Positions 1-8,199 of a DNA stretch of 64,000 nucleotides are shown here, piece after piece. The stretch is from NCBI GenBank assembly GCA_036504535.1, contig DASXUY010000037.1, forward strand, positions 186,001 through 250,000. Direction: 5' to 3'. The number at the start of each line of letters is the position of its first letter. Within the stretch, counting starts at the first letter, position 1. The translations under genes and the position numbers were made by a program. The notes beneath the pieces were generated by a model, which saw nothing but the letters and a program-made list of their open reading frames with translations, made no database searches and had not been told where the DNA came from. The DNA comes from JARLGU01 sp036504535 (GTDB lineage: Bacteria > Armatimonadota > Armatimonadia > Armatimonadales > Capsulimonadaceae).

Positions 1-1997
1 ACGTTAACGCCCTGCTTCTTCTCCCATACGACGACGCCGTCGATGGTGAGCCGGGTGCGGACCTGCGGCAGATAGTAGTTCTCGTCGGTGTCCGCGAACA
101 CGACCACCTTGCGGGAGCCAGTCTGGCCGCCGTAGAAGTTGGGGTTGAATGTGAGTGGCCGAATGCTGAGCGACGGCATGATGACCTGACGATCAGCAGC
201 CCAGGGGTTGAGGCCAGCGACACCCTGCATGCGGTAGACATCGGTGTACTTGTGCAAAGCTTCTGCGTACGCGTTGGGGAGCGTTCGGTCGCGACCGGAG
301 AAGTCCTGGAAGCGCCATTTCTGCCAATCGTACACCTCTTCGCCCATGAAGCTGGTGCGCTCGTCGATGTTGCCCGACGGGTCCCAGTACTCGCCGATGA
401 ACAGCGGTCGGTCCCAGACGAAGTCGGCGCGCCAGCTGTGGACTTTGCCATCAACGGGCTGTTCGAGCCAGTAGAGATCGTTGGGCAGGACAAGGCCCGA
501 GTCGGGGTACTGGGTACGTGTGGACCCTGCGGTGCCTTCCGGGTAATGAATGCTGATGATCGGGAGCCGTCCGCCCCAGTTGATCTCGCCGTCGCCTTCC
601 TGAGGGCGCGTCGGGTCCATGTCCTTCGCGGTTTGGAGCAGTTGATCGGCGATCTTCATCTTGACCGGTGCGGTGTCGTCCCAGAACGTTTCGTTCGTCA
701 GGTTCCAGATGACCACCGACGGCCGGCTGCGGTGCAGCTTCATGATCTTGCGCTCGTATTCGAGCACATTCGGCAGCCAGAGCGACGTATCCGCGAGGTT
801 ATAATCGTCGCCGATGTTGTACCACGCGAGCTCCGGGCAAGCCATAACGCCGAAGCGGTCTGCGGCATCGAGAAGCTGGGTGTTGTTGAAACCGATGTGC
901 AGGCGAATGCTGTTGAACGGCCTGCCCGCCATGAGCCGCATTTCGCGCTCAACCGCAGGGCCGCTGCCGCCGTGGGCGGTCAGCATGCTGGCGCGGCGGA
1001 GCTGTGTGCGCACACCATTGAGGTAGAAGTCGCGGCCCTCGATCCAGAACTCGCGGTAACCGAAGCGCTGCGTGGACTCGTCGACCACAGCCCCGCCGTC
1101 GCGCAAGCGGACATGGGCGACATACATGATCGGATTGTCAGGGGTCCACAGACGCGGTGCAAGCCAGCTCTTGGTGAGCGTCACATTGGCCGACGCCCCG
1201 GGTGCGACCGTGACCGGCTTGGGCAGGAAGCCGCACTGGATCTCGCCCGCATCGTCGACAACGTTGCCTTCGACGAGCACCGTGCGCGGCTTGTCGGATG
1301 CGTTCACTACGGTGGTTTCGAGATCGATCTGCTTATTGCGGAACGATGTCTTGACGAAGATGTCGTCGACCGAGGTCTTGGGCACTGACCGCAGAGCGAC
1401 GCTGCCCCAGATACCGGTCATCACGCCGCTCGCGGGAGCGATATAAGTCTTGGTGGCGAGATCGACTATCGCTTCGCGGCCAGCGACGCCAACGACGAGT
1501 TCATTAGGCTGACCGTACTTGAGCGCTGCGGTAACATCGTAGTCCTGCGGCACTTCACCGATGACCGATTCGCCGAGAAGCTTACCGTTCAGCCAGGTCT
1601 TGGTACGGAACGCCATGCCTTCGAAGTGGAGCACCTGGCGCTGACCGGCGACGGGGCCAGCGGGGCCGTCGAATGTGCGTCGGAACCATGTGGCGATCTT
1701 GGTCTGGCGCTTGAACGCTTTGCCATCGGGCGTGGTCATCTCGCGGATCGACACGCGGTACGGACCGCCGGGGCATTCGACGGCTTTGCTGATCTCCTGC
1801 GGCACCGTCTCGGCCGTCCAGCCGTCTGCGGGCGGTGGGTAGCTGAACGTGAACCCTGCGATGGGATGGGTCTGCCACTGACCGTCGAGGCTGATCGACG
1901 ACCGGAGGCCGTTGGATGCCAAATCGACCGCGGCGGGTGCGGATGTGCACACGGCGGCAGTGAACAGCAAGGCGAGAAGGAGCGCATTTCGAGTCAT
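1..1997 (-). CDS. Secreted glycoside hydrolase family 2 enzyme (3' end cut by window edge)
   Basis: The minus-strand frame is open from ATG at 1997 to the left edge (about 665 codons) with no stop, so the C-terminus lies outside the window. It begins with a signal peptide (MTRNALLLALLFTAAVCTSA). The order then fits GH2: a jelly-roll sugar-binding domain, an immunoglobulin-like domain near residues 210-320, and a TIM barrel. VIWNLTNETFW carries the likely acid/base Glu436 and FIGEYWD the likely nucleophile Glu536; these roles are inferred by analogy with beta-galactosidase and beta-glucuronidase. It is the last visible gene of the LacI/prepilin/LamG module and lies 87 bp after the LamG gene. 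Its substrate cannot be read from the sequence. An antisense frame at 252-1388 is a shadow of this gene. Confidence 0.85.
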   Translation of the reverse strand, partial: MTRNALLLALLFTAAVCTSAPAAVDLASNGLRSSISLDGQWQTHPIAGFTFSYPPPADGWTAETVPQEISKAVECPGGPYRVSIREMTTPDGKAFKRQTKIATWFRRTFDGPAGPVAGQRQVLHFEGMAFRTKTWLNGKLLGESVIGEVPQDYDVTAALKYGQPNELVVGVAGREAIVDLATKTYIAPASGVMTGIWGSVALRSVPKTSVDDIFVKTSFRNKQIDLETTVVNASDKPRTVLVEGNVVDDAGEIQCGFLPKPVTVAPGASANVTLTKSWLAPRLWTPDNPIMYVAHVRLRDGGAVVDESTQRFGYREFWIEGRDFYLNGVRTQLRRASMLTAHGGSGPAVEREMRLMAGRPFNSIRLHIGFNNTQLLDAADRFGVMACPELAWYNIGDDYNLADTSLWLPNVLEYERKIMKLHRSRPSVVIWNLTNETFWDDTAPVKMKIADQLLQTAKDMDPTRPQEGDGEINWGGRLPIISIHYPEGTAGSTRTQYPDSGLVLPNDLYWLEQPVDGKVHSWRADFVWDRPLFIGEYWDPSGNIDERTSFMGEEVYDWQKWRFQDFSGRDRTLPNAYAEALHKYTDVYRMQGVAGLNPWAADRQVIMPSLSIRPLTFNPNFYGGQTGSRKVVVFADTDENYYLPQVRTRLTIDGVVVWEKKQGVN

Positions 1998-2033
1998 GGA
2001 GGGCCCACGCTTTCGGGAACTGAGGGTTAAGTT

Positions 2034-2058
2034 GACCGGCGGAGCTAGCCCGCCGGTC
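2034..2058 (-). terminator. Hairpin between LamG and GH2 genes
   Basis: Perfect 9-bp inverted repeat GACCGGCGG / CCGCCGGTC around a 7-nt loop. There is no T-run after it on the minus strand, so it may be an attenuator or mRNA-stabilising stem inside the operon rather than a full terminator. Confidence 0.5.
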
Positions 2059-2084
2059 TTATCGAGACTTTGCCGTAAACCGCG

Positions 2085-2828
2085 CTACTTTGCGGGGGCT
2101 TTGGTGCCCGGGTAGATCGCGACGCGGTTGATGATGCCGTTGAAGTTGTACTTGTTGCCGCCAGCGACGCCAATCTGGCACGCACCGGAGAACGGAGCAG
2201 GTGGAGCTGTGTCCAGGGTCGCGTCAAGCTCGCCGTTCAGGTAAAGGGTGGCTTTGGTGGCGTCGAATGTGACACGCGCTTTGTAGGGCTTACCGATCTC
2301 GAGCGGCGATGTGCTGCTGAGGTAGGTCCCTTTCCCGTCCGCGTGATAGATCTCGGTGGTGAGCTTCATGTTGTTGCCAAGAACAACACGAAGACCCGCC
2401 TTGAGGTAGTCCATAGACTGGAACATACCACCGCAGTAACCATCGGGCTTGTCTTCGATAGTGAAGTCGATGTCGAGGGACCATGGTTTGCCGTCGGACA
2501 GGCCGGGCATGTCCTTGATCGGCCCTTCGACCGACGAGCCATGCGCGACTCGAACCCCGACTCCGGGCAGCGGAGTCGGCTGAGGCGGGTTGTTCCATGT
2601 GAAGAACTTGAGCGGCGAGCCATCGGGCACGGAGTTAGCGATAACACCGTCTTTTACGGTTCCAAAATCCCACAGAGCCGTGGGCTTAACGACCTCGGCT
2701 GCGGCTTTGGCGGGAGGAGCAGCTTGCGCTGCATGGACAGCGGGAATGGATGCGGCGAAAAGTACAGCGAGCGTAGCGCAGCTAAGTACCGCTGCCCCGG
2801 CGCGAGTAGTGTTGTATCGATAGTTCAA
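2085..2828 (-). CDS. Secreted LamG / concanavalin-A-like jelly-roll protein
   Basis: About 247 residues: a signal peptide (AAVLSCATLAVLFAASIPAVHA) followed by one beta-sandwich domain with features of LamG-type lectin folds, such as WSLDIDFTIEDKPDG, GLRVVLGNNMKL, LYLNGELDATLDT and FNGIINRVAIYPG. Such domains usually bind sugars or occur beside glycosidases. The start chosen is TTG at 2828, with AAGGA 8 nt upstream; a GTG at 2855 is possible but has no clear ribosome-binding site. It lies between the prepilin-like gene and the GH2 gene on the same strand, so it is probably expressed with them. No catalytic residues are recognised, so a binding or accessory role is inferred. Confidence 0.7.
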   Translation of the reverse strand: MNYRYNTTRAGAAVLSCATLAVLFAASIPAVHAAQAAPPAKAAAEVVKPTALWDFGTVKDGVIANSVPDGSPLKFFTWNNPPQPTPLPGVGVRVAHGSSVEGPIKDMPGLSDGKPWSLDIDFTIEDKPDGYCGGMFQSMDYLKAGLRVVLGNNMKLTTEIYHADGKGTYLSSTSPLEIGKPYKARVTFDATKATLYLNGELDATLDTAPPAPFSGACQIGVAGGNKYNFNGIINRVAIYPGTKAPAK

Positions 2829-2909
2829 TTGTATTGTCCTTGGTGACGGCCGCACCCAGCCGTGTTATTCCGATTGCATCATAGCAATGCGAATATATAT
2901 GCGCGGGAG

Positions 2910-2952
2910 GTCCACGGTATCCCTCTTCCGACAAAGGCACGATACCGTGGAC
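2910..2952 (-). terminator. Hairpin downstream of the first prepilin-like gene
   Basis: Perfect 12-bp inverted repeat (2910-2921 with 2941-2952) around a 19-nt loop, 16 bp after the stop of the prepilin-like gene. There is no strong T-run. It could reduce, rather than abolish, readthrough into the LamG and GH2 genes. Confidence 0.5.
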
Positions 2953-2967
2953 TTCGATTACTTCGAT

Positions 2968-3873
2968 CTAGTCGTCGTGCGAAACTGACCACATGCCTTG
3001 AGTGACTGGTTGTCCGTACCAGCAGTACGGGGGCATGCTGCCCTTGCCGAGTGTCTGCTCCGGCTTCAACCACTTCACGTGGCCGTCGACGAAACCGTAG
3101 TTCCAGCCGCCGTTATGGTAGGGAACGTTGTCCGGCACATACCGATCCTGGCCGTCTTTGGCCAAGCAGGTGCTTCCGCCCGCATTCGTCGCCACGACGT
3201 TCGAGAAGTTGGTAAAAGGCCCTGTAGCGTAGAGGTCCCAAGCTAGGTATCCGTTATTGGTAGCGGGCCACTCAACAAGCATTAAGGTGGTGGATGGCTT
3301 CGGAACGTGGCCCGTATCGTAGGCCTTGACACCCGCCTGGCTGCCGTCGTTTAGGTTACAACCCGCGCCGCCTGCTCCCGTGCAGTAACCGTACATGCCT
3401 CCGCAGAGGATGCCGGACTGCGTCTGGCATGTCGACGGCCCGCCAAAGTAGCCAGCATTGCGACCGCCAATATTGTTGTCCGGCATGGCGTACCCGACCG
3501 TGGCACCGTACTGGTTGCCGCTCGCAGTGAATTTGAGCGAATTGTCGGGGCACTGAAAGACGCTGGGCATAGTGGCCCAGCCGCCAACGGTGCCGCCTTT
3601 GTTGATACCGAGGTAAGGGATGATCTCGCCCTGCCAGGTGCGCAGGGCTCCCGGTGTTGACGGCAGGTTGATTGTGCCGGACGGATAGATCTCGTCGTAG
3701 TCCTGGCAATAGCCAATCATGGCCGACAAGATTTGCTTCTCGTTGCTGGCGCAGGTCGTCGCACGCGCCTTTTCGCGGGCTGTCGCGAATACGGGAAAGA
3801 GAATAGCTGCGAGAATCGCTATGATGGCTATAACTACGAGGAGCTCGATCAAAGTAAAAGCTGCTTTTCGCAT
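2968..3873 (-). CDS. Prepilin-like secreted protein with H-x9-DG motif (DUF1559 type)
   Basis: 301 residues. The N-terminus is a short basic leader followed by FTLIELLVVIAIIAILAAIL, the class III signal for prepilin peptidase with Glu at mature position 5, then FPVFATAREKARATTC. The body is a Gly/Asn-rich beta domain with several cysteines. Near the C-terminus, HNGGWNYGFVDGHVKWL contains the H-x9-DG motif. GGAGG lies 6 nt before the ATG. Known relatives are abundant pseudopilin-like proteins of Planctomycetes and Armatimonadota with no proven function. Its promoter at 4053-4081 carries the same palindrome as the adjacent lacI gene, so it is probably induced by that regulator's sugar. Confidence 0.85.
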   Translation of the reverse strand: MRKAAFTLIELLVVIAIIAILAAILFPVFATAREKARATTCASNEKQILSAMIGYCQDYDEIYPSGTINLPSTPGALRTWQGEIIPYLGINKGGTVGGWATMPSVFQCPDNSLKFTASGNQYGATVGYAMPDNNIGGRNAGYFGGPSTCQTQSGILCGGMYGYCTGAGGAGCNLNDGSQAGVKAYDTGHVPKPSTTLMLVEWPATNNGYLAWDLYATGPFTNFSNVVATNAGGSTCLAKDGQDRYVPDNVPYHNGGWNYGFVDGHVKWLKPEQTLGKGSMPPYCWYGQPVTQGMWSVSHDD

Positions 3874-4035
3874 ACGTCGCCTCCAGAAATTGGGTGAATC
3901 ACCCGTAACTTACCGACTAAGATGGTCATTGTCGGCGGTGCGTGTACCCGACTGACTATCCGAGGAGATAGAGAGAATCTGCGCAAGTGCCCAAGCCACC
4001 AGCCTACCCTCTTCACCTCTGGACTCTACTAAAAA

Positions 4036-4047
4036 TCAACTTGTTGA
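4036..4047. promoter_or_regulatory. LacI operator in front of the prepilin-like gene
   Basis: Dyad TCAAC-TT-GTTGA starting five bases after the -10 box of the promoter at 4053-4081. The identical 12-mer occurs at 5216-5227 at the same place relative to the lacI promoter. This shared placement is the main reason to call it the operator of the regulator at 4101-5204. Confidence 0.75.
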
Positions 4048-4052
4048 GTAAA

Positions 4053-4081
4053 AGTATATAACGGTGCTCGAATTTTGTCAA
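4053..4081 (-). promoter_or_regulatory. Sigma70-type promoter of the prepilin/LamG/GH2 genes
   Basis: On the minus strand TTGACA (4081-4076), a 17-nt spacer and TATACT (4058-4053). It points at the prepilin-like gene and implies a leader of about 170 nt. The operator overlaps the predicted transcription start. Confidence 0.8.
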
Positions 4082-4100
4082 GCGGCAACTTTTACCTCTG

Positions 4101-5204
4101 TTACCCTTGTGTTGGCACGGGGCCCGTTGACCCGCGAGTGACGAGATTAGTCACCGGTAGCGCAACGTGCCTATCCGCCATCTGCACGCCGGTCATGAGG
4201 CGATGCAGCATCAAGATTGACTCTCGGCCGATCTCCCAGAATGGCAGCTCGACGGTGGTCAATGGCGGGTCCATTATCGCGCTGTTAACGTTGTTATCGA
4301 TGCCGATGATCGATAATTCGTCAGGGATGCGAATACCTAACTTAGTTGCGGTGACAATCACACTGTAGGCGATCGCATCATTCGCGCAGACAATCGCCGT
4401 GCACGGATAGGCGCTGGTCATTGCCATGGTGAGCGCATCGCGAGCTTCATCGAACGTGAGCGTATCCCATCCGGGGCACGAAACAATCAGCTCACTGGCG
4501 GCGTGGCCATGCTCGGCAAGCCATGAGCGATACCTTGCGGCGCGGACGATAGCGGCGTCGGTCTGCTTTGCTGCGGGCTTTCCCACAGACAGCGAACTTA
4601 CCTGTCCGCCAGCAAAGTGCGCGATATTGCGGTGACCCAGCGACCAGAGATGCTCCATCGCCAGATCAATCGCACCCGGATCGTCGGACCATACAGAGCC
4701 CATGGTGTCGGGAAGCCCCGTCCACCTGGTTGTCGCCACGGTTGGCATGCCCGCCCGTGCCAGGGTCTCGTAGCGCTGATCGTTCGTGCCTGTGCTGATG
4801 AGAAGGCCATCGATACTGCCATCCAGGAATGCGTCGCAGTTGTCGTTGTCCCGGATGCTCTTCGGAAAATGGAGCAAGCGGTAGCCCAGATCGTCCGTGA
4901 CCGAACTGAGGCCGCTCCAGAAATCGTGAAGGTAGGTGTAGGTAAAGTTGTCGCTGTGCTTAGGCGGTAGCGACACGCAGACGCCGATGGTCTGCGTGGA
5001 GCGGGCCTGCTGGTGAAAGATGGAGCGCGCCGGGACGAAGTTGAGGTCGGCGATTGCTTGCTGGATACGGCGGCCAGTCTCTTCGGAACAGATGTGGACG
5101 CGGCCATTGATGAAGTGCGAGACAGCGCTTTTGGACACGTTCGCGGTCTTTGCGACATCGTCGATTGTGGGCTTCTTATATACTTTTCGCGCCGAAATAG
5201 CCAT
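4101..5204 (-). CDS. LacI-family transcriptional regulator, module 1
   Basis: About 367 residues starting MAISARKVYKKPTIDDVAK. The N-terminal helix-turn-helix (PTIDDVAKTANVSKSAVSHFING) and hinge are followed by a periplasmic-binding-protein-like sugar domain (TIGVCVSLPP near residue 70, then GLLISTGTNDQ and IVCANDAIAYSVI). A start 19 codons upstream would place the promoter's -35 box inside the coding region, so the ATG at 5204 is preferred. The gene is autoregulated by inference, because its promoter carries the same palindrome as the downstream prepilin promoter. The inducer is probably a sugar released by the GH2 enzyme, but this cannot be read from sequence. Confidence 0.9.
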   Translation of the reverse strand: MAISARKVYKKPTIDDVAKTANVSKSAVSHFINGRVHICSEETGRRIQQAIADLNFVPARSIFHQQARSTQTIGVCVSLPPKHSDNFTYTYLHDFWSGLSSVTDDLGYRLLHFPKSIRDNDNCDAFLDGSIDGLLISTGTNDQRYETLARAGMPTVATTRWTGLPDTMGSVWSDDPGAIDLAMEHLWSLGHRNIAHFAGGQVSSLSVGKPAAKQTDAAIVRAARYRSWLAEHGHAASELIVSCPGWDTLTFDEARDALTMAMTSAYPCTAIVCANDAIAYSVIVTATKLGIRIPDELSIIGIDNNVNSAIMDPPLTTVELPFWEIGRESILMLHRLMTGVQMADRHVALPVTNLVTRGSTGPVPTQG

Positions 5205-5215
5205 AGTAGTTTCGA

Positions 5216-5227
5216 TCAACTTGTTGA
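5216..5227. promoter_or_regulatory. LacI autoregulatory operator, module 1
   Basis: Second exact copy of TCAAC-TT-GTTGA, between the lacI promoter and its start codon. Bases flanking both copies also match (AT before, GT and AAG after). Confidence 0.75.
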
Positions 5228-5232
5228 GTCCA

Positions 5233-5261
5233 AGTCTACACCTCGGCCCCTTTTTTGTCAA
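5233..5261 (-). promoter_or_regulatory. Promoter of lacI, module 1
   Basis: Minus strand TTGACA (5261-5256), 17-nt spacer, TAGACT (5238-5233). The arrangement is almost superimposable on the prepilin promoter, which suggests that the regulatory segment was duplicated. Confidence 0.75.
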
Positions 5262-5471
5262 GCAGTTTCATTGGCCCTTGTGCCGATGTGGAGAGAACTG
5301 TCCAGAATCCAAAATACCGCTATAACCCCGCAAAAAGACTATCTAGTTACACTAACAGGAGTCCGATTATTGTGGCTACACGCTAAAGTCGATTATTGGA
5401 TTGGTCCGTCCTCCCGCGCCACCAAGGCAATTGGCAATGAAGCCCAATCGACGGCGAACAGGAATCTCGAT

Positions 5472-7706
5472 ATGAAAATAAGGGCAAAGCTGCTCCTGAT
5501 GAATCTCGGAGGCATTTTCACTGCAGTAGTTCTCTTACTGCTCATCGGTCAGTGGCAAAGCAACTCTTTCTCCCAAAAGTCAGGAATCGAAGCTGCGAAA
5601 CTAGCCGACTCGGACCTCAATCATACCGTCCTCGGCGCCTACAATATGATCAAGGCGCAAGGCGAAAGCGTCACGCTGCAAGTCGAGCATAACATGAAAG
5701 TGACGCACCAGCTTTTCCAAGACAAGGGACAGCCGTCGCTAGGATCCACCGCAGTTTCATGGAATGCCACCAATCAATTCACCAAAGAAGCTACGGCGGT
5801 CCAGTTACCACAATTCCAGCTTGGCGGTAAATGGCTTGGCCAAAATTCAGACATTGCAACCCCGACGTTAGTCGTAGATAAGGCTGCGGAGCTGACCGGT
5901 TGCCGCGCGACGATATTCCAGCGTATGAACGCTCGCGGGGACATGCTGCGCGTCGCGACCAATGTGGTCACCAAGGCCAATAAGCGCGCGATCGGCACGT
6001 ATATTCCGGCGGTTTTGCCTACCGGGAAGCCAAGCCCAATCATCTCTGCTATTTTAGCTGGCAAGCCATTTGTTGGCCCTGCGTTTATTGTCAATGCGTG
6101 GTACATCTCAAACTACGAGCCAATCCGGGATTCGTCGGGCAAAGTCATCGGAATGCTGTTCTCCGCCGTCCCGCAAAACGGCATCAGTTCGCTCAACAGC
6201 GCTGTGTCATCGACAAAGATCGGCAAGACGGGCAGTCTGTCTATCATTGGCGGCCCAAAAAATGATGCCGGTAAGTTCGTGATTTCAAAAGATCACGGCG
6301 GCGAGGACGGATTGCAGCTCAAGGACGAAGCTGGTAAGGGATACGTTCAAGACATCATCGATACTGCAGTCGGGCTAGGCGATGGCCAGATTGCCAGCAA
6401 GAGATACCTTACTCGTGAGCCCGGCGAGTCGACGGCGACGTGGAAGACTGTCCGTGTGGCGTACTACGCGCCTTGGAGCTGGGTCGTAGTCGCCAGCGCC
6501 CCTGAGTCAGACTTCGCGGAGTTTGGCTCAGTCCTAGACAAGGGGCGGCGAGATATGATGCTGGGCTTGCTTGTCGGTGGCATTGCCGTGATGGCCTTCT
6601 GCGCCGTACTCGGCGTGGTGAGCGCAGCGCGTGCGACGAAACCGCTGACCGATGTGGCTAATGCACTGCACTTGTTGGATACGCACGACTTCGCCAGCCT
6701 CGCAACTGCCGTTCACGCGATGGAAAGCGGTGACCTCACTGTCGACGCGAAAATGAATGCAGAAAATGTCGCCGTAACATCGCAGGACGAAATCGGCCAA
6801 ATGGCGACCGCGTTCAACAGCATGCTTGCCACAATGCGCGGCACTATGGACGCATTCTCCAAAGCTCGTGGTTCACTGAGTGGAATCATTGGGCGGACAC
6901 GCGGATCGGCAAATGACATTGAGCGGATGGCGGAAGAACTAACCGAAGCACATGGTGACTTATCGACCCGAACGTCGACACAAGCTTCAAACCTCGAAGA
7001 GACCGCAGCCAGCATGGAAGAGATGACGGTAACGATCAAGCAAAATGCCGACCGTTGCCAGAGCGCGGCGGTCTATGCCGAAAAAGCACGGAGCGTCGCC
7101 GCCAGTGGTGGCAGCATTGTGTCGAACGCGTCTGACGCCATGAAAGAGATCAACGGCGCCAGTCATCGCATTGCCGATATCGTGTCGGTCATCGACGAAA
7201 TCGCGTTCCAGACCAACCTGCTGGCGCTGAACGCAGCGGTTGAAGCGGCTCGGGTCGGCGAACAAGGCCGCGGGTTCGCGGTGGTGGCGCAAGAGGTCAG
7301 AAGCCTTGCCACGCGCAGCTCAGTCGCGGCGAAGGATATCAAGGCGCTCGTTAACGATACGGTGCAGAAGGTTGAGCAAGGAAGCGAGCACGTGTTGCGC
7401 ACCGGTCAGCAGCTGACGGAAATCGTTGCGAGCGTCAATATGGTTGCGGATATGATCAGCGAGATAAGCAACTCGTCACGCGAACAGGCCGAGGGGATAG
7501 AGCAAGTCAACAAGGCCGTAATGGACATGGAGCGTATCACGCAGCAGAACGCGGCGCTGGTGGAACAAGCGACAGCCGCGACACATTCTATGTCTGATCA
7601 GGCAACTGAGCTTAACCACCTCGTTTCGACGTTCAAAACGAGTGCCGACGAATCTGTCGAGAGCCTTTCGCGCGATGCAGATGAACCGCTAAACAAAGCG
7701 GCGTAA
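5472..7706 (+). CDS. Methyl-accepting chemotaxis protein with a large Cache sensor
   Basis: About 744 residues from ATG 5472, with AGGA about 8 nt upstream. An upstream in-frame ATG at 5013 would read through the antisense of lacI and is rejected. Order: TM1 (residues 9-27), a long periplasmic region of about 320 residues with double-Cache character (VVDKAAELTGCRATIFQR, then YEPIRDSSGKVIGMLF), TM2 (LGLLVGGIAVMAFCAVLGVV), HAMP, and a cytoplasmic coiled coil. The CheW/CheA-binding tip is DEIAFQTNLLALNAAVEAAR, then VGEQGRGFAVVA; Val replaces the usual Ala before GEQ. There is no C-terminal methyltransferase-tethering pentapeptide. No other chemotaxis gene is nearby, so it is an orphan receptor. 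Confidence 0.93.
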   Translation: MKIRAKLLLMNLGGIFTAVVLLLLIGQWQSNSFSQKSGIEAAKLADSDLNHTVLGAYNMIKAQGESVTLQVEHNMKVTHQLFQDKGQPSLGSTAVSWNATNQFTKEATAVQLPQFQLGGKWLGQNSDIATPTLVVDKAAELTGCRATIFQRMNARGDMLRVATNVVTKANKRAIGTYIPAVLPTGKPSPIISAILAGKPFVGPAFIVNAWYISNYEPIRDSSGKVIGMLFSAVPQNGISSLNSAVSSTKIGKTGSLSIIGGPKNDAGKFVISKDHGGEDGLQLKDEAGKGYVQDIIDTAVGLGDGQIASKRYLTREPGESTATWKTVRVAYYAPWSWVVVASAPESDFAEFGSVLDKGRRDMMLGLLVGGIAVMAFCAVLGVVSAARATKPLTDVANALHLLDTHDFASLATAVHAMESGDLTVDAKMNAENVAVTSQDEIGQMATAFNSMLATMRGTMDAFSKARGSLSGIIGRTRGSANDIERMAEELTEAHGDLSTRTSTQASNLEETAASMEEMTVTIKQNADRCQSAAVYAEKARSVAASGGSIVSNASDAMKEINGASHRIADIVSVIDEIAFQTNLLALNAAVEAARVGEQGRGFAVVAQEVRSLATRSSVAAKDIKALVNDTVQKVEQGSEHVLRTGQQLTEIVASVNMVADMISEISNSSREQAEGIEQVNKAVMDMERITQQNAALVEQATAATHSMSDQATELNHLVSTFKTSADESVESLSRDADEPLNKAA

Positions 7707-7718
7707 GCGGTAAATTCG

Positions 7719-7747
7719 CCCACGATTCACACGCAGTGAATCGTGGG
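7719..7747 (+). terminator. Hairpin after the chemoreceptor gene
   Basis: Perfect 12-bp stem CCCACGATTCAC / GTGAATCGTGGG with a 5-nt loop, 12 bp after the stop. It has no T-run and contains the GATTCAC word repeated through the following gap, so it may be a repeat unit as well as a terminator. Confidence 0.45.
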
Positions 7748-8000
7748 GTGAATCGAGTGAATCGAATACAGGCGTATGTGAATCGTTGACGATGACGATT
7801 CACATACGCTTTGTTCGATTCACCAATGGCCCCCTGGATTCACAATTCGGGGGCAAAAAGACCACTTCTCGATTTGAGGTTTGTTAAGCCACTTAACATC
7901 TACTTAACATGGTTAATACTGAGTTGTCGGGACGAAATTTGCTCAAGTTACGCAATAATGACCAAGCCTGATTAGGGTCGATTCACACACGAATGTGAAT
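7736..8000. repeat. Cluster of GTGAATC/GATTCAC words upstream of recF
   Basis: The gene-free stretch 7707-8199 holds nine GTGAATC or GATTCAC words plus one near match. They include a perfect 15-bp stem (7772-7786 with 7795-7809), a CCCCC/GGGGG stem at 7830-7853 and a 7-bp stem at 7981-8000. There is also a TGTTAAG-cca-CTTAACA palindrome (7882-7898), two ACTTAACAT direct repeats 11 bp apart (7891, 7902) and an AT-rich tract near 8010-8055. Possible meanings are an origin-like iteron region, a regulator-binding array or a palindromic repeat cluster. No DnaA box was seen here. Confidence 0.6.
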
Positions 8001-8199
8001 GTCACGCCCTTATGATGATGAATATATATTATATATATCTTATAAGGTAATACTAAGAAGAGAGCAGAGAGGCCAGGATAGGTCGTCTGCTAGATTGCGT
8101 TTTGGGATCTGTTGCTTTCAAACTAAGCGACAGGTCTTGTCAAGTTCAGGTTGGTGTGGCATAGCAGTCTGTCGCACGTTCGGGCTCAGTTGCTTGCTC

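Noticed and set aside
252..1388. 378-codon plus-strand frame
   Set aside because: It is antisense to the GH2 gene, whose frame shows a signal peptide and family motifs; the plus frame has only low-complexity Arg/Val-rich sequence.
5013..5471. Upstream extension of the chemoreceptor frame
   Set aside because: It runs antisense through lacI and its promoter, and adds no membrane or sensor features before the true TM1.
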